Origin: Candidatus Uhrbacteria bacterium RIFOXYB12_FULL_58_10
GTDB lineage: Bacteria > Patescibacteriota > Patescibacteriia > UBA9934 > GWF2-40-263
Reading direction: 5' to 3'
Assembly (NCBI GenBank): GCA_943354165.1
Contig: CALRBH010000008.1
Location: forward strand, 1 to 37,874
DNA: 37,874 nucleotides
Below are positions 1-7,373 of this stretch, one piece after another. Below the pieces are notes generated by a model. That model did no database searches, was not told the origin of the DNA, and was given only the letters and a program-made list of their open reading frames with translations. Both the position numbers and the translations under genes were made by a program. Numbering within the stretch: position 1 is the first letter of the stretch; each line of letters begins with the position of its first letter.

Positions 1-2
1 TT

Positions 3-350
3 CAGGCCACCCCGCCAGGGAAGCGCCTCAAGGCCCTCAACCTCCTCTCCGGCGGCGAACGCGCCCTCACCTCAATCGCTCTCCTCTCCGCAATCATGGC
101 CGTAAACCCATCTCCGTTCGTCGTCCTCGATGAAGTCGATGCGGCCCTCGACGAATCGAACACCTACCGCTTCGCCTCAATTCTCGATGAACTCGCCAAG
201 CTCACGCAATTCATCGTCGTCACGCATAACCGCGCGACCATGGAAAAGGCGCGAGTGCTCTATGGTGTCACCATGGGCGATGACGGGGTGTCGAACTTGC
301 TCTCAGTGAAACTGGAAGATGTGGCAGATGGCGGAACGGCTCGCAGATAA
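3..350 (+). CDS. smc: SMC chromosome-segregation ATPase, C-terminal fragment
   Basis: Only the last ~115 residues are in the window; the gene enters from the left edge and the first whole codon is at base 3. The frame holds the ABC signature LLSGGERAL, then Walker B and the catalytic acid in [15 protein letters not shown], then the H-loop VVTHNR. That order and wording are typical of the C-terminal half of an SMC head, which pairs with the N-terminal Walker A to bind ATP at the DNA-entrapping ring. The ORF track starts at an internal Met (96) and misses the signature motif. SMC acts in nucleoid organisation. RecN is a possible alternative, but [17 protein letters not shown] fits SMC better. 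A strong terminator follows directly. Confidence 0.93.
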   Translation, partial: QATPPGKRLKALNLLSGGERALTSIALLSAIMAVNPSPFVVLDEVDAALDESNTYRFASILDELAKLTQFIVVTHNRATMEKARVLYGVTMGDDGVSNLLSVKLEDVADGGTARR

Positions 351-355
351 AAGAA

Positions 356-382
356 GACGCCCCTGTGAACCAGGGGCGTTTT
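356..382. terminator. Intrinsic terminator after smc (convergent)
   Basis: A 9-bp stem, ACGCCCCTG / CAGGGGCGT, with a 5-nt loop is followed by TTTTT on the plus strand. It sits 6 nt after the smc stop and between two convergent genes, so it may also stop the M16 peptidase transcript. Confidence 0.9.
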
Positions 383-401
383 TGATATGCAGACTTTGAA
401 T

Positions 402-1631
402 TCATTGACTATGCAGTCGAATGATCGTTCGTTCCTCGGTTGCAAGCTGGCGAAACTGTTCCTGCAATTCGTCACGCGAGACATAACGAGCATCGTGGGA
501 ATAATACCCGTAATCGTCACGCAACCACATTGCTCGCAGGATGCCCACCCATTCTTGAAATGAAGCGGGGCCAATGTGGGACTCAAGGTCAGAGCGTATG
601 CCAAGCCGCCACCTTCGTTCGCGCGCGGCAAGCTTATCTGACGGCACGCCGTTCATCGCGAGATCCGCGATCACCTCGCTCATCTGCGTGCTTGCCTCCG
701 CGAACTTGTCCGTTGCCGTAACGGCACCGATCGTACAGATTGCCTGGTCAACGTCGAACTCATTGTGGATGGAATACACGAGCCCTAATTCCTCTCGCAG
801 CCGACGAAAGATTCCGTCTTCCAGAAACGAAAGGGCCGTCTGACGAGGATGTGGAACAGTGAACGGATCTTTGATTCCCCACACGAACAAAATTCTGGGG
901 GACTCATTGATCTCCTCGACCGACTCATCAAATGCCCCGACCATTCGCATAGGAGGTGGTGGCAATGGACGTCGTGCGCCGGGCACGCCACCCATAGGCC
1001 AGCGCAGTACCTCCTCAAGCAACACCTCGTGTTTCACGCCTCCACACACAATGAGCGTGGCATTCCCAAACCGGTAGTCCCGTTCGAGACGGGCGTTTAC
1101 GTTCTTTGCAGAGATTGATCGAATCCCCTCCTCATTTCCAATCGGATGAAACGTCCAAGGCTCCTTCTCCTTAAAGAGCATCTTATCGCGGATTCGAAAG
1201 ACGGCATGATCGATCCATCTTTCCTTGTACTCCGCGAGAATCACCGAGCGTTCCGCTTCAACCTCCGGCTTCTTAAACCTTCTGCCGAAACACAGGTGGA
1301 ACAGCGCATTCACCATGGATGCACACTCCTCGACCGGACCGTCAAAATGGAATGCTGTGCAGGTCAGCCCAGTCATCGCATTATAATCCGTGTTCTGGGC
1401 CTCAAGTGCGCGTCTCAAGGAATGCTGAGCACGCGTCCCATCTTTCCCGATCAAATGCTCGATGAAATGCGCGAGCCCCGAATAGTTGGTGTCATCGACG
1501 CCACCCGTCCGGAACACCATCTCAGCATGGACGAATGCGGAACCGGTCTCTGCCGTAAGGACGGTCAGACCGTTGTCCAACACCGTACGACCAACCCGAA
1601 CCGGCATGTTTTCAAAGAACGTCGTCTTCAT
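402..1631 (-). CDS. M16 family zinc metallopeptidase (insulinase/processing-peptidase type)
   Basis: The 409-aa protein carries the inverted zinc motif HxxEH as HFIEH at residues 55-59. The third ligand is probably Glu134 in ILAEYKE, about 76 residues downstream, as is usual for M16. Length and the single catalytic half fit the ~420-aa mitochondrial-processing-peptidase-like subfamily, which works as a clamshell on short peptides. No signal peptide or membrane segment is seen, so it is probably cytoplasmic. The start is supported by AAGGAGA 5-6 nt upstream of the ATG, one of the clearest Shine-Dalgarnos in the window. A partner subunit lacking the motif is often encoded next door in this family; none is seen here. 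Substrate unknown. Confidence 0.9.
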   Translation of the reverse strand: MKTTFFENMPVRVGRTVLDNGLTVLTAETGSAFVHAEMVFRTGGVDDTNYSGLAHFIEHLIGKDGTRAQHSLRRALEAQNTDYNAMTGLTCTAFHFDGPVEECASMVNALFHLCFGRRFKKPEVEAERSVILAEYKERWIDHAVFRIRDKMLFKEKEPWTFHPIGNEEGIRSISAKNVNARLERDYRFGNATLIVCGGVKHEVLLEEVLRWPMGGVPGARRPLPPPPMRMVGAFDESVEEINESPRILFVWGIKDPFTVPHPRQTALSFLEDGIFRRLREELGLVYSIHNEFDVDQAICTIGAVTATDKFAEASTQMSEVIADLAMNGVPSDKLAARERRWRLGIRSDLESHIGPASFQEWVGILRAMWLRDDYGYYSHDARYVSRDELQEQFRQLATEERTIIRLHSQ

Positions 1632-1734
1632 GTCTTTCTCCTTTTTTGTGCCCGGAAATCGGACCCATGACTCTAGGGGAATATCTGCACGCCGTCAAGC
1701 AATAAGTTCAAGGTTCTATGGCCTCCTGGAACGC

Positions 1735-1764
1735 AAAACCGCTCGGACATTCCGAGCGGTTTTT
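1735..1764 (-). terminator. Intrinsic terminator after cupredoxin-like gene
   Basis: The 13-bp stem AAAACCGCTCGGA / TCCGAGCGGTTTT has a 3-nt loop. Read on the minus strand it lies 12 nt after the stop of the 1777-2226 gene and ends in a short T-run. Confidence 0.85.
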
Positions 1765-1776
1765 GATCTCCTGAGC

Positions 1777-2226
1777 TTATCGAACGTGCAGCGTAGCAGC
1801 GCCGCCACCATCGCAAGTGATGTTGAAATCCCCTGCCGTCTTGCCGGAATTCGCAATCGCGAATCCGTAGGCGCCGAGCGCGTACGACTTGGTCCCGATC
1901 ATGATGGTGTGCTTCTTGGCGTCGCGGTTATCAAGCATCACGGTTGCACCCTTCGCGACGTTGATCTCGCCTGGCGTCCCGTGGCAGCCGATGAACTGGA
2001 AGCGATAGTCTCCGTAGAGGTCTACCGCTGCATCATAGGTAAGCGGGAGTACTGGGGCGGTAGCCGTACCAGCTGGCGCGTCATTCTTATCTGGAGTGAG
2101 GTCGAAATCCCCAGAAAGTTTAAGCTGCTTCACGAGCGAAGCTACGATGAGCAGCGTAATGAGAGAAACACACAGCGCGGCGAGCGATACGACAAACGTC
2201 TTATTAACCATGTGCTTTTCTGCCAT
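1777..2226 (-). CDS. Membrane-anchored cupredoxin-like protein
   Basis: 149 aa. A hydrophobic N-terminal segment (about residues 10-32, VVSLAALCVSLITLLIVASLV) would anchor or export the protein, leaving a ~110-residue outer domain. That domain contains FIGCHGTPGEI, then VMLDNRDAKKHTIMIG, then FNITCDGGGAATLHV. A His after a DNRD turn and a late Cys...His pair resemble the His/Cys/His pattern of cupredoxins, but the usual C-x-H-x-M spacing is not obvious, so copper binding is inferred. Electron transfer or copper handling are possible roles. A second ATG five codons in (MVNKTF) is an alternative start; neither has a good Shine-Dalgarno. Confidence 0.6.
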   Translation of the reverse strand: MAEKHMVNKTFVVSLAALCVSLITLLIVASLVKQLKLSGDFDLTPDKNDAPAGTATAPVLPLTYDAAVDLYGDYRFQFIGCHGTPGEINVAKGATVMLDNRDAKKHTIMIGTKSYALGAYGFAIANSGKTAGDFNITCDGGGAATLHVR

Positions 2227-2379
2227 ATGAAGTACGTGGGGGTTACTGCTTTATTGATCGAAGTGTGCCATACGGGGCTAAGTTGTGCAGAATCGTTGAC
2301 AATCTGCTCAAGCTCCCCTACACTCCCGTCACCGTAACAAAGCCGTAGCAAGCAGCCGCTCTACCTGTTTGCTGCATCG

Positions 2380-2466
2380 TAGTTAGTAGTAAGTAGTAAG
2401 TAGTTAGTAGGTTTTCCTCCTAAACACCGAACCTTTGACTACTAACTACTTACTACTAACTACTAA
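2380..2466. repeat. Inverted repeat, AGTTAGTAGTA family, copy 1 (rpsP leader)
   Basis: Two facing arms (2381-2409 and about 2438-2466) match as reverse complements at 28 of 29 positions, separated by a ~28-nt spacer (GTTTTCCTCCTAAAC...). Each arm is built from degenerate AGTTAGT/AGTAAGT words. The right arm ends about 10 nt before the rpsP ATG. Further copies lie at 8508-8595 and 22748-22829. It could fold as a long AU-rich hairpin in the rpsP mRNA. Confidence 0.9.
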
Positions 2467-2476
2467 CTCCCGACAC

Positions 2477-2824
2477 ATGGTCTCCATCCGTCTCTCCCGC
2501 GTAGGTCGGCGCAATTCGCCAAGCTACCGCGTGATCGTCGTGCCAAAGCACAAGGACCCTTGGGGCGACGTGATCGAAATCCTCGGTCACTTCAATCCGT
2601 TGAAGAACCCTAAGGAACTCGTCATCGATGCTGAGCGCGTAAAGTACTGGATCGGCCAGGGCGCTGAACCGTCTGACACCGTGTGGAACCTGCTCGTGGA
2701 CGAAAAGATCGTCACCGGCAAGAAACACAACGTCACCCACATCAGCGACACCCGCCACGTCACATTGAACGAGGCAAAGAAGAAGGCAGAGCCAGCTCCT
2801 GCAGCTGAAGCTCCAGCCGCGTAA
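2477..2824 (+). CDS. rpsP: 30S ribosomal protein bS16
   Basis: The 115-aa product starts MVSIRLSRVGRRNSPSYRVIVV and continues with IEILGHFNPL and YWIGQGAEPSDTVWNLL, the conserved core of bS16, which stabilises the 5' domain of 16S rRNA. The C-terminus has an Ala/Pro/Lys-rich tail (KKKAEPAPAAEAPAA), a common extension. The ORF track extends it to a TTG at 2435, but that would translate the inverted repeat; the ATG at 2477 matches the family start. No Shine-Dalgarno is visible: the sequence before the ATG is the pyrimidine-rich arm of the repeat. rpsP and trmD, usually in one operon, are convergent here. Confidence 0.97.
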   Translation: MVSIRLSRVGRRNSPSYRVIVVPKHKDPWGDVIEILGHFNPLKNPKELVIDAERVKYWIGQGAEPSDTVWNLLVDEKIVTGKKHNVTHISDTRHVTLNEAKKKAEPAPAAEAPAA

Positions 2825-2829
2825 ACATA

Positions 2830-2860
2830 AACTCCCGCCTACACGGCGGGAGTTTTGTTT
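2830..2860. terminator. Bidirectional terminator between rpsP and trmD
   Basis: The 10-bp stem AACTCCCGCC / GGCGGGAGTT with a 5-nt loop is followed by a T-rich run on the plus strand and AAA on the other side. The last codons and stop of trmD (minus) lie inside the stem, so one hairpin serves both convergent genes. Confidence 0.9.
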
Positions 2861-3522
2861 TCGCGTTGTTTGCCCTTCCGCCACTCCTCTATCTTCTTAT
2901 GATCGCCCGAGAGCAGAACCTCCGGCACGCTCCATTTCTTATACACCTCCGGCTTCGTATACTGCGGATACTCAAGCAACCCTTCCTCGCCGTGCGATTC
3001 CTGTGCGAGCGATTCCTTTGCACCTAGTACGCCAGGAACGTTTCGCGCGATCGCATCGATCATCACAAGGGCCGGCAGTTCGCCACCGGTCAGAACGTAG
3101 TTCCCGATCGAAAACGATTCGTCCGCAATCTTTTCTTCGACGCGCGCGTCAATACCCTCGTACCGCCCACAAAGAAATATGACCTGGTCATATTTCGCCA
3201 ACCGAATCGCGTCCTGCTGCGTAAACGGCTTCCCCGAAGCCGATGTCACGATCACCCGAGTCTTCTTCCCCCTTACAACCCTTACCGCCCTTACCGCCCC
3301 ATCGAACGGTTCGATTTTCATCACCATCCCCGGCCCTCCGCCATACGGCGAGTCATCTACCTTATGATGCTTGTCCATCGCCCAGTCCCGCAGGTTGTGC
3401 GCGACAATCGAAATCAACCCGTTCTTCTGCGCACGCCCAAGAATCGACGCTTCCGCGTACGGAGCGATTACTTCAGGGAAGATCGTAATTACGTCGAAAC
3501 GACGGAGCTTGAGTTTGGGCAT
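2839..3522 (-). CDS. trmD: tRNA (guanine-N1-)-methyltransferase TrmD
   Basis: 227 aa of the SPOUT class, which makes m1G37 in tRNAs reading CNN/GNN codons and prevents +1 frameshifting. The start FDVITIFPEVI, the DDSPYGGGPGM loop, FLCGRYEGIDARVEEKI (knot/SAM site) and SIGNYVLTGGELPALVMIDAIARNVPGVLG are diagnostic. It is ~25 residues shorter than E. coli TrmD. The variable stretch GAVRAVRVVRGKK is encoded by GTAAGGGNN-type 9-bp repeats (about 3268-3299). The ATG lies 2 nt after the T-run of a terminator-like hairpin, with no Shine-Dalgarno. It is downstream of khpA on the same strand, an order seen in many bacteria. Confidence 0.97.
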   Translation of the reverse strand: MPKLKLRRFDVITIFPEVIAPYAEASILGRAQKNGLISIVAHNLRDWAMDKHHKVDDSPYGGGPGMVMKIEPFDGAVRAVRVVRGKKTRVIVTSASGKPFTQQDAIRLAKYDQVIFLCGRYEGIDARVEEKIADESFSIGNYVLTGGELPALVMIDAIARNVPGVLGAKESLAQESHGEEGLLEYPQYTKPEVYKKWSVPEVLLSGDHKKIEEWRKGKQRENKTPAV

Positions 3523-3524
3523 AC

Positions 3525-3559
3525 AAAAAATCGGCTACGAACGAGCGTAACCGATTTTT
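3525..3559 (-). terminator. Terminator-like hairpin between khpA and trmD
   Basis: On the minus strand a stem AAAAATCGG(T)TACG / CGTA(G)CCGATTTTTT closes a short loop and runs into Ts. It lies just after khpA, and its T-run is followed by only GT before the trmD ATG, so it could act as terminator, attenuator or start-site structure. Confidence 0.75.
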
Positions 3560-3569
3560 GCCTTTCTGA

Positions 3570-3914
3570 CTAGATTCCGAGGTCGTCGATGGAGGCTTCC
3601 TGACGCTCCGCTGGAGCTGCCCCACTATCGGCCATCCCGTTCCCTTCCATCTCGCGCATGCGGCGGGAGCCTTCTGGCTCATGGATCTTGAAGTTCACAC
3701 GGGCGTTGTTCTTGGCCCCGACGATCTTCAGGAGCGTGCGGACCGCGCGCGCCGTCTGGCCCTGGCGGCCGATGACGTAGCCCATGTCTTCTGGATTTAC
3801 ATGGAGCGTGATGAGCACACCGCGCTCGTCCACCGTCCGTTCCGTCTTTACTTCATCTGGCTTATTTACGATGTTCTTAATCAGGTATTCCGTAAATTCC
3901 TGGTCTCGTTCCAT
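3570..3914 (-). CDS. khpA: KH-domain RNA-binding protein KhpA
   Basis: 114 aa. The single type-II KH fold contains the GxxG loop in MGYVIGRQGQTARAVRTLLKIVGA (about residues 43-67), typical of KhpA (YlqC family), a small RNA-binding protein that in other bacteria pairs with KhpB and affects cell division and mRNA levels. After the KH core there is a charged, probably disordered tail (EPEGSRRMREMEGNG...). The start is supported by TTTAGGAGACAGTTGAT before the ATG (AGGAG, ~8 nt). Its place next to trmD, with rpsP nearby, is the classical context. Confidence 0.93.
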   Translation of the reverse strand: MERDQEFTEYLIKNIVNKPDEVKTERTVDERGVLITLHVNPEDMGYVIGRQGQTARAVRTLLKIVGAKNNARVNFKIHEPEGSRRMREMEGNGMADSGAAPAERQEASIDDLGI

Positions 3915-3989
3915 ATCAACTGTCTCCTAAATAAGTTAGTCAGCTTCCCTATGGTACTGCGAGGAGAAATGCCGTCAACTTGAGACGGA

Positions 3990-4754
3990 TTAGTCACGAA
4001 GCTTGTAGGTGACGTTCACTGTGAGCATAACTTCATTGGTTCCTGGCTGGATGACCGGACCGCCGCCTCCCATCCCCGATGACATCTTGTCGTAGGCATA
4101 GTAAGTAGCGGCGTCAGTTGCGTATTCCGTGTAACCGACAACGCGTTCGAGTCTGAGCCCAAGCTGCTCCGCAATCATGCCCGCGCGCTTCATGGAATCC
4201 GCCAATGCCTCTGCACGAGCTTCGTCCTTGAGGCTGCTTGGATCATCGATCGTGAAGTTAGGTCCGGAGATGTTGGTCGCCCCGTTCTGGCCGGCCACCT
4301 GGATGACGTTGGAAATTTTGTCCGTGTTGCGCACCTTCACGTTCACTTGCTGGCTCACGATCCACTCGCCCGGTTCGCTCTTACCGGTCTGCGGGTTGTA
4401 GGAGGTTTCCTGATACGCATTATAGGAAGAGGTCTGCACGTCATCCGCCACGATCTCAAGCGCCTTCATTTTATCGATGAGGGTGTTCATGGACTTGGAG
4501 TTCCTGTCCTGTGCCGAGGCCACATCCTTCCCGCGAGTCTCCACGCCAAAGGAAATGGTGGCGATATCCGGCCGGCCTAACACCTTCCCTACTCCCTCCA
4601 CATTAATGGTGTGTTCATACGGAACAGGCTTATCCAACCGCATGGTCTGCTGGATGGCCTGATGGGTTTTTGCCCCGAGGAATACAACTCCATAGGCGAT
4701 GAGGATGAGCAGGCCGAGCGCAAATGGGCGATTTTCTTTCCAGGTTGGGAACAT
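3990..4754 (-). CDS. SIMPL-domain (DUF541) membrane-anchored protein
   Basis: 254 aa from the chosen start. An N-terminal hydrophobic stretch (ALGLLILIAYGVVFLGA) is followed by the SIMPL domain: INVEGVGKVLGRPDIATISFGVETRG, then SQQVNVKVRNTDKISNVIQVA, and the end TNEVMLTVNVTYKLRD. SIMPL proteins (for example E. coli YggE) are exported or periplasmic, form ring-like oligomers, and are linked to stress tolerance; the biochemical role is unknown. I prefer the Met at 4752-4754 over the track start at 4796, because AAGAGA lies ~4-6 nt before it and the longer form adds a poorly hydrophobic leader. It is upstream of khpA on the same strand, 75 bp away. Confidence 0.9.
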   Translation of the reverse strand: MFPTWKENRPFALGLLILIAYGVVFLGAKTHQAIQQTMRLDKPVPYEHTINVEGVGKVLGRPDIATISFGVETRGKDVASAQDRNSKSMNTLIDKMKALEIVADDVQTSSYNAYQETSYNPQTGKSEPGEWIVSQQVNVKVRNTDKISNVIQVAGQNGATNISGPNFTIDDPSSLKDEARAEALADSMKRAGMIAEQLGLRLERVVGYTEYATDAATYYAYDKMSSGMGGGGPVIQPGTNEVMLTVNVTYKLRD

Positions 4755-4788
4755 AAGTTCTCTTAAAGATGAGTGATAATTGAGGGAA

Positions 4789-4794
4789 GTATAC
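4789..4794 (-). promoter_or_regulatory. Possible -10 box for the SIMPL gene
   Basis: TATACT on the minus strand lies about 35 nt before the chosen ATG. No convincing -35 is seen at 17 nt, so this is tentative. Confidence 0.3.
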
Positions 4795-4867
4795 ACCTTT
4801 TCCCTTCGCTTCGCAGGGCCTTACAAATCAGGCTTTTTTATCCCCATCTCCCACACACAGACACCCC

Positions 4868-4896
4868 TTGACAGGCTTTTCCGACTTCACTAAGAT
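4868..4896 (+). promoter_or_regulatory. Sigma-70-type promoter of the 16S rRNA unit
   Basis: A perfect -35 TTGACA (4868-4873), 17-bp spacer and -10 TAAGAT (4891-4896) lie about 280 nt upstream of the mature 16S 5' end. The predicted start at ~4903 gives a long leader containing the processing stem. Confidence 0.85.
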
Positions 4897-5176
4897 GCCC
4901 GCACGCCGTTCACAAATATGGTCTGACCGAAACGAGGAGATCACATCTTCCGGGGTATCCCTGGGGTGTAGGAGTCCTAAGACCGTGTACGAGCCCGCTC
5001 TGTCACAATTGAACAAGTTTGACCTAAAGTTGTACGCAAATAAACAGAGCTGGATCGGAGATATCCTTTCAAGAGATTGATCGCAAGATTTGTCGCCTGG
5101 ATGGTTGCAACGTCTCCTGCTTCTTAACTGAAGCGAACCGACAGAGCTCTGACACCTTCTTCGGAAGATCAGAGTT
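4897..5176 (+). other. 16S rRNA leader with 5' processing-stem arm
   Basis: This ~280-nt stretch holds no convincing gene; the 70-aa ORF here looks spurious. Bases 5097-5116 (CTGGATGGTTGCAACGTCTC) are the exact reverse complement of 6757-6776 downstream of 16S. That gives a 20-bp stem enclosing the rRNA, as expected for RNase III-type processing. Confidence 0.85.
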
Positions 5177-6678
<1,502 letters not shown>

Positions 6679-6756
6679 CCAGGGAAACTATCACGCTATA
6701 TGCGTGACAAGTCCTAGGTCGAGATCAGATTCGTCTGATCGGAAAGACATCAAAGC

Positions 6757-6776
6757 GAGACGTTGCAACCATCCAG
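6757..6776 (+). other. 3' arm of the 16S rRNA processing stem
   Basis: GAGACGTTGCAACCATCCAG is a perfect 20-nt reverse complement of 5097-5116 in the leader. Together they close the precursor 16S stem. Confidence 0.88.
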
Positions 6777-6787
6777 AAGATAAATCC

Positions 6788-6816
6788 AAAACACCGGATC
6801 CCCCGGTGTTTTGTTG
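6788..6816 (+). terminator. Intrinsic terminator of the 16S rRNA unit
   Basis: The 10-bp stem AAAACACCGG / CCGGTGTTTT with a 5-nt loop is followed by GTTGTT. It lies 11 nt after the processing stem and so ends the unit before any tRNA or 23S gene. Confidence 0.88.
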
Positions 6817-6850
6817 TTCTTGGACGAGGTTTTAGGTGCACAATTCCCTA

Positions 6851-6879
6851 TTGACCGTTCATCACGAATTTCATACACT
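6851..6879 (+). promoter_or_regulatory. Promoter upstream of structured RNA and tRNA-Ile
   Basis: TTGACC (6851-6856), a 17-bp spacer and TACACT (6874-6879) form a good sigma-70-type promoter. Predicted initiation near 6886 precedes the folded region and tRNA-Ile. Confidence 0.7.
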
Positions 6880-6907
6880 GCTCCCGCTGTTCACAATGAA
6901 GTTATCG

Positions 6908-7035
6908 GTGTAAGTCTCTAGCCTGGATGAGATTTCGTTGAGCGACGAGCACCCATCCCGAGCCGTACTATCAAGTACGGTAAGCGGTGGGCGCGCAGGA
7001 GCGAGACGAAAGATCGCCAGGATAGAGGCTTACAC
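6908..7035 (+). ncRNA. Strongly folded 128-nt RNA of unknown family upstream of tRNA-Ile
   Basis: The ends GTGTAAGTCTCTAGCCTGG and CCAGGATAGAGGCTTACAC pair over 19 positions with one mismatch and one G-U. Pairing can continue inward (GATTTCG against CGAAAGATC). An inner perfect stem CCGTACT / AGTACGG has an ATCA loop. No tRNA, SRP, 6S or RNase P signature was recognised. It lies between a promoter and tRNA-Ile, so it may be an independent small RNA or an unusually long pre-tRNA leader. That it is transcribed is inferred. Confidence 0.55.
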
Positions 7036-7040
7036 ATTAA

Positions 7041-7117
7041 GGGCGTGTAGCTCAGTTGGTTAGAGCGCGACACTGATAATGTCGAGGTCCCAAGTTCGAA
7101 TCTTGGCACGCCCACCA
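7041..7117 (+). tRNA. tRNA-Ile (GAT)
   Basis: Cloverleaf: acceptor GGGCGTG / CACGCCC, D arm GCTC...GAGC, anticodon stem CGACA / TGTCG around loop CTGATAA (anticodon GAT), T arm CCAAG TTCGAAT CTTGG. CCA is encoded. It is 5 nt after the folded RNA element and is not cotranscribed with 16S, judging by the terminator between them. Confidence 0.97.
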
Positions 7118-7227
7118 TCCTTCGCCCTTATGGGCTACGGATGGCAGGCCATTATGGCGAAGGATGTCCTCCGAAGCCGTAGCGTAGGAGGACGCGAATC
7201 GCGCACACAGCAGGCCCGAGAAAGTTA
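7118..7227 (+). repeat. Inter-tRNA spacer with palindromic repeats (GTCCTCC...GGAGGAC copy A)
   Basis: Two hairpins fill the spacer. The first has outer arms TCCTTCGCC / GGCGAAGGA (7118-7164 region). The second is TGTCCTCCGAAGCCGTAGCGTAGGAGGA at 7165-7192, whose arms GTCCTCC and GGAGGAC pair. The second is nearly identical (27/28) to a minus-strand copy at 32817-32844 and related to 10557-10588. Confidence 0.85.
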
Positions 7228-7302
7228 GCCGGGGTAGCTCAGTGGTAGAGCGCAGGCCTGAAGAGCCTGGCGTCGTGGGTTCAATTCCCACCCCCGGCAC
7301 CA
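7228..7302 (+). tRNA. tRNA-Phe (GAA)
   Basis: Acceptor GCCGGGG / CCCCGGC, D arm GCTC...GAGC, anticodon stem CAGGC / GCCTG with loop CTGAAGA (anticodon GAA), T arm GTGGG TTCAATT CCCAC, encoded CCA. It follows tRNA-Ile by 110 nt and is followed at once by a terminator. Confidence 0.96.
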
Positions 7303-7336
7303 CAAAAAAGCCCTAACCCGTTTAGAGCTTTTTTGT
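7303..7336 (+). terminator. Intrinsic terminator of the tRNA-Ile/tRNA-Phe unit
   Basis: AAAAAAGCCCTAA and TTTAGAGCTTTTTT form an imperfect stem ending in a T-run directly after the tRNA-Phe CCA. Confidence 0.8.
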
Positions 7337-7373
7337 TTATCTGTGCTATCCTGTTCAGGAAATCATCGATTCT

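Noticed and set aside
2380-2466. CRISPR array
   Set aside because: Short degenerate words in facing arms, without regular unique spacers, and no cas gene in the window.
2435-2476. N-terminal extension of rpsP from a TTG
   Set aside because: It would translate the inverted-repeat arm (TTNYLLLTTNS); bS16 starts at MVSIRLSR.
4868-5080. 70-aa ORF ahead of 16S rRNA
   Set aside because: It begins inside the rRNA promoter and lies in the rRNA leader; no Shine-Dalgarno or recognisable domain.
6908-7035. Bacterial SRP (4.5S) RNA or 6S RNA
   Set aside because: The apical GGAAG/GCAGCC-type SRP motif is absent; the length and lack of a central open bubble do not fit 6S well.
6918-7303. Minus-strand ORFs VGVPRFELGTSTLS... 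and MVPGVGIEPTTPGSS... over the tRNA genes
   Set aside because: These are the familiar false translations of tRNA-Ile and tRNA-Phe complements (GIEPTT/RFELGT peptides), not genes.
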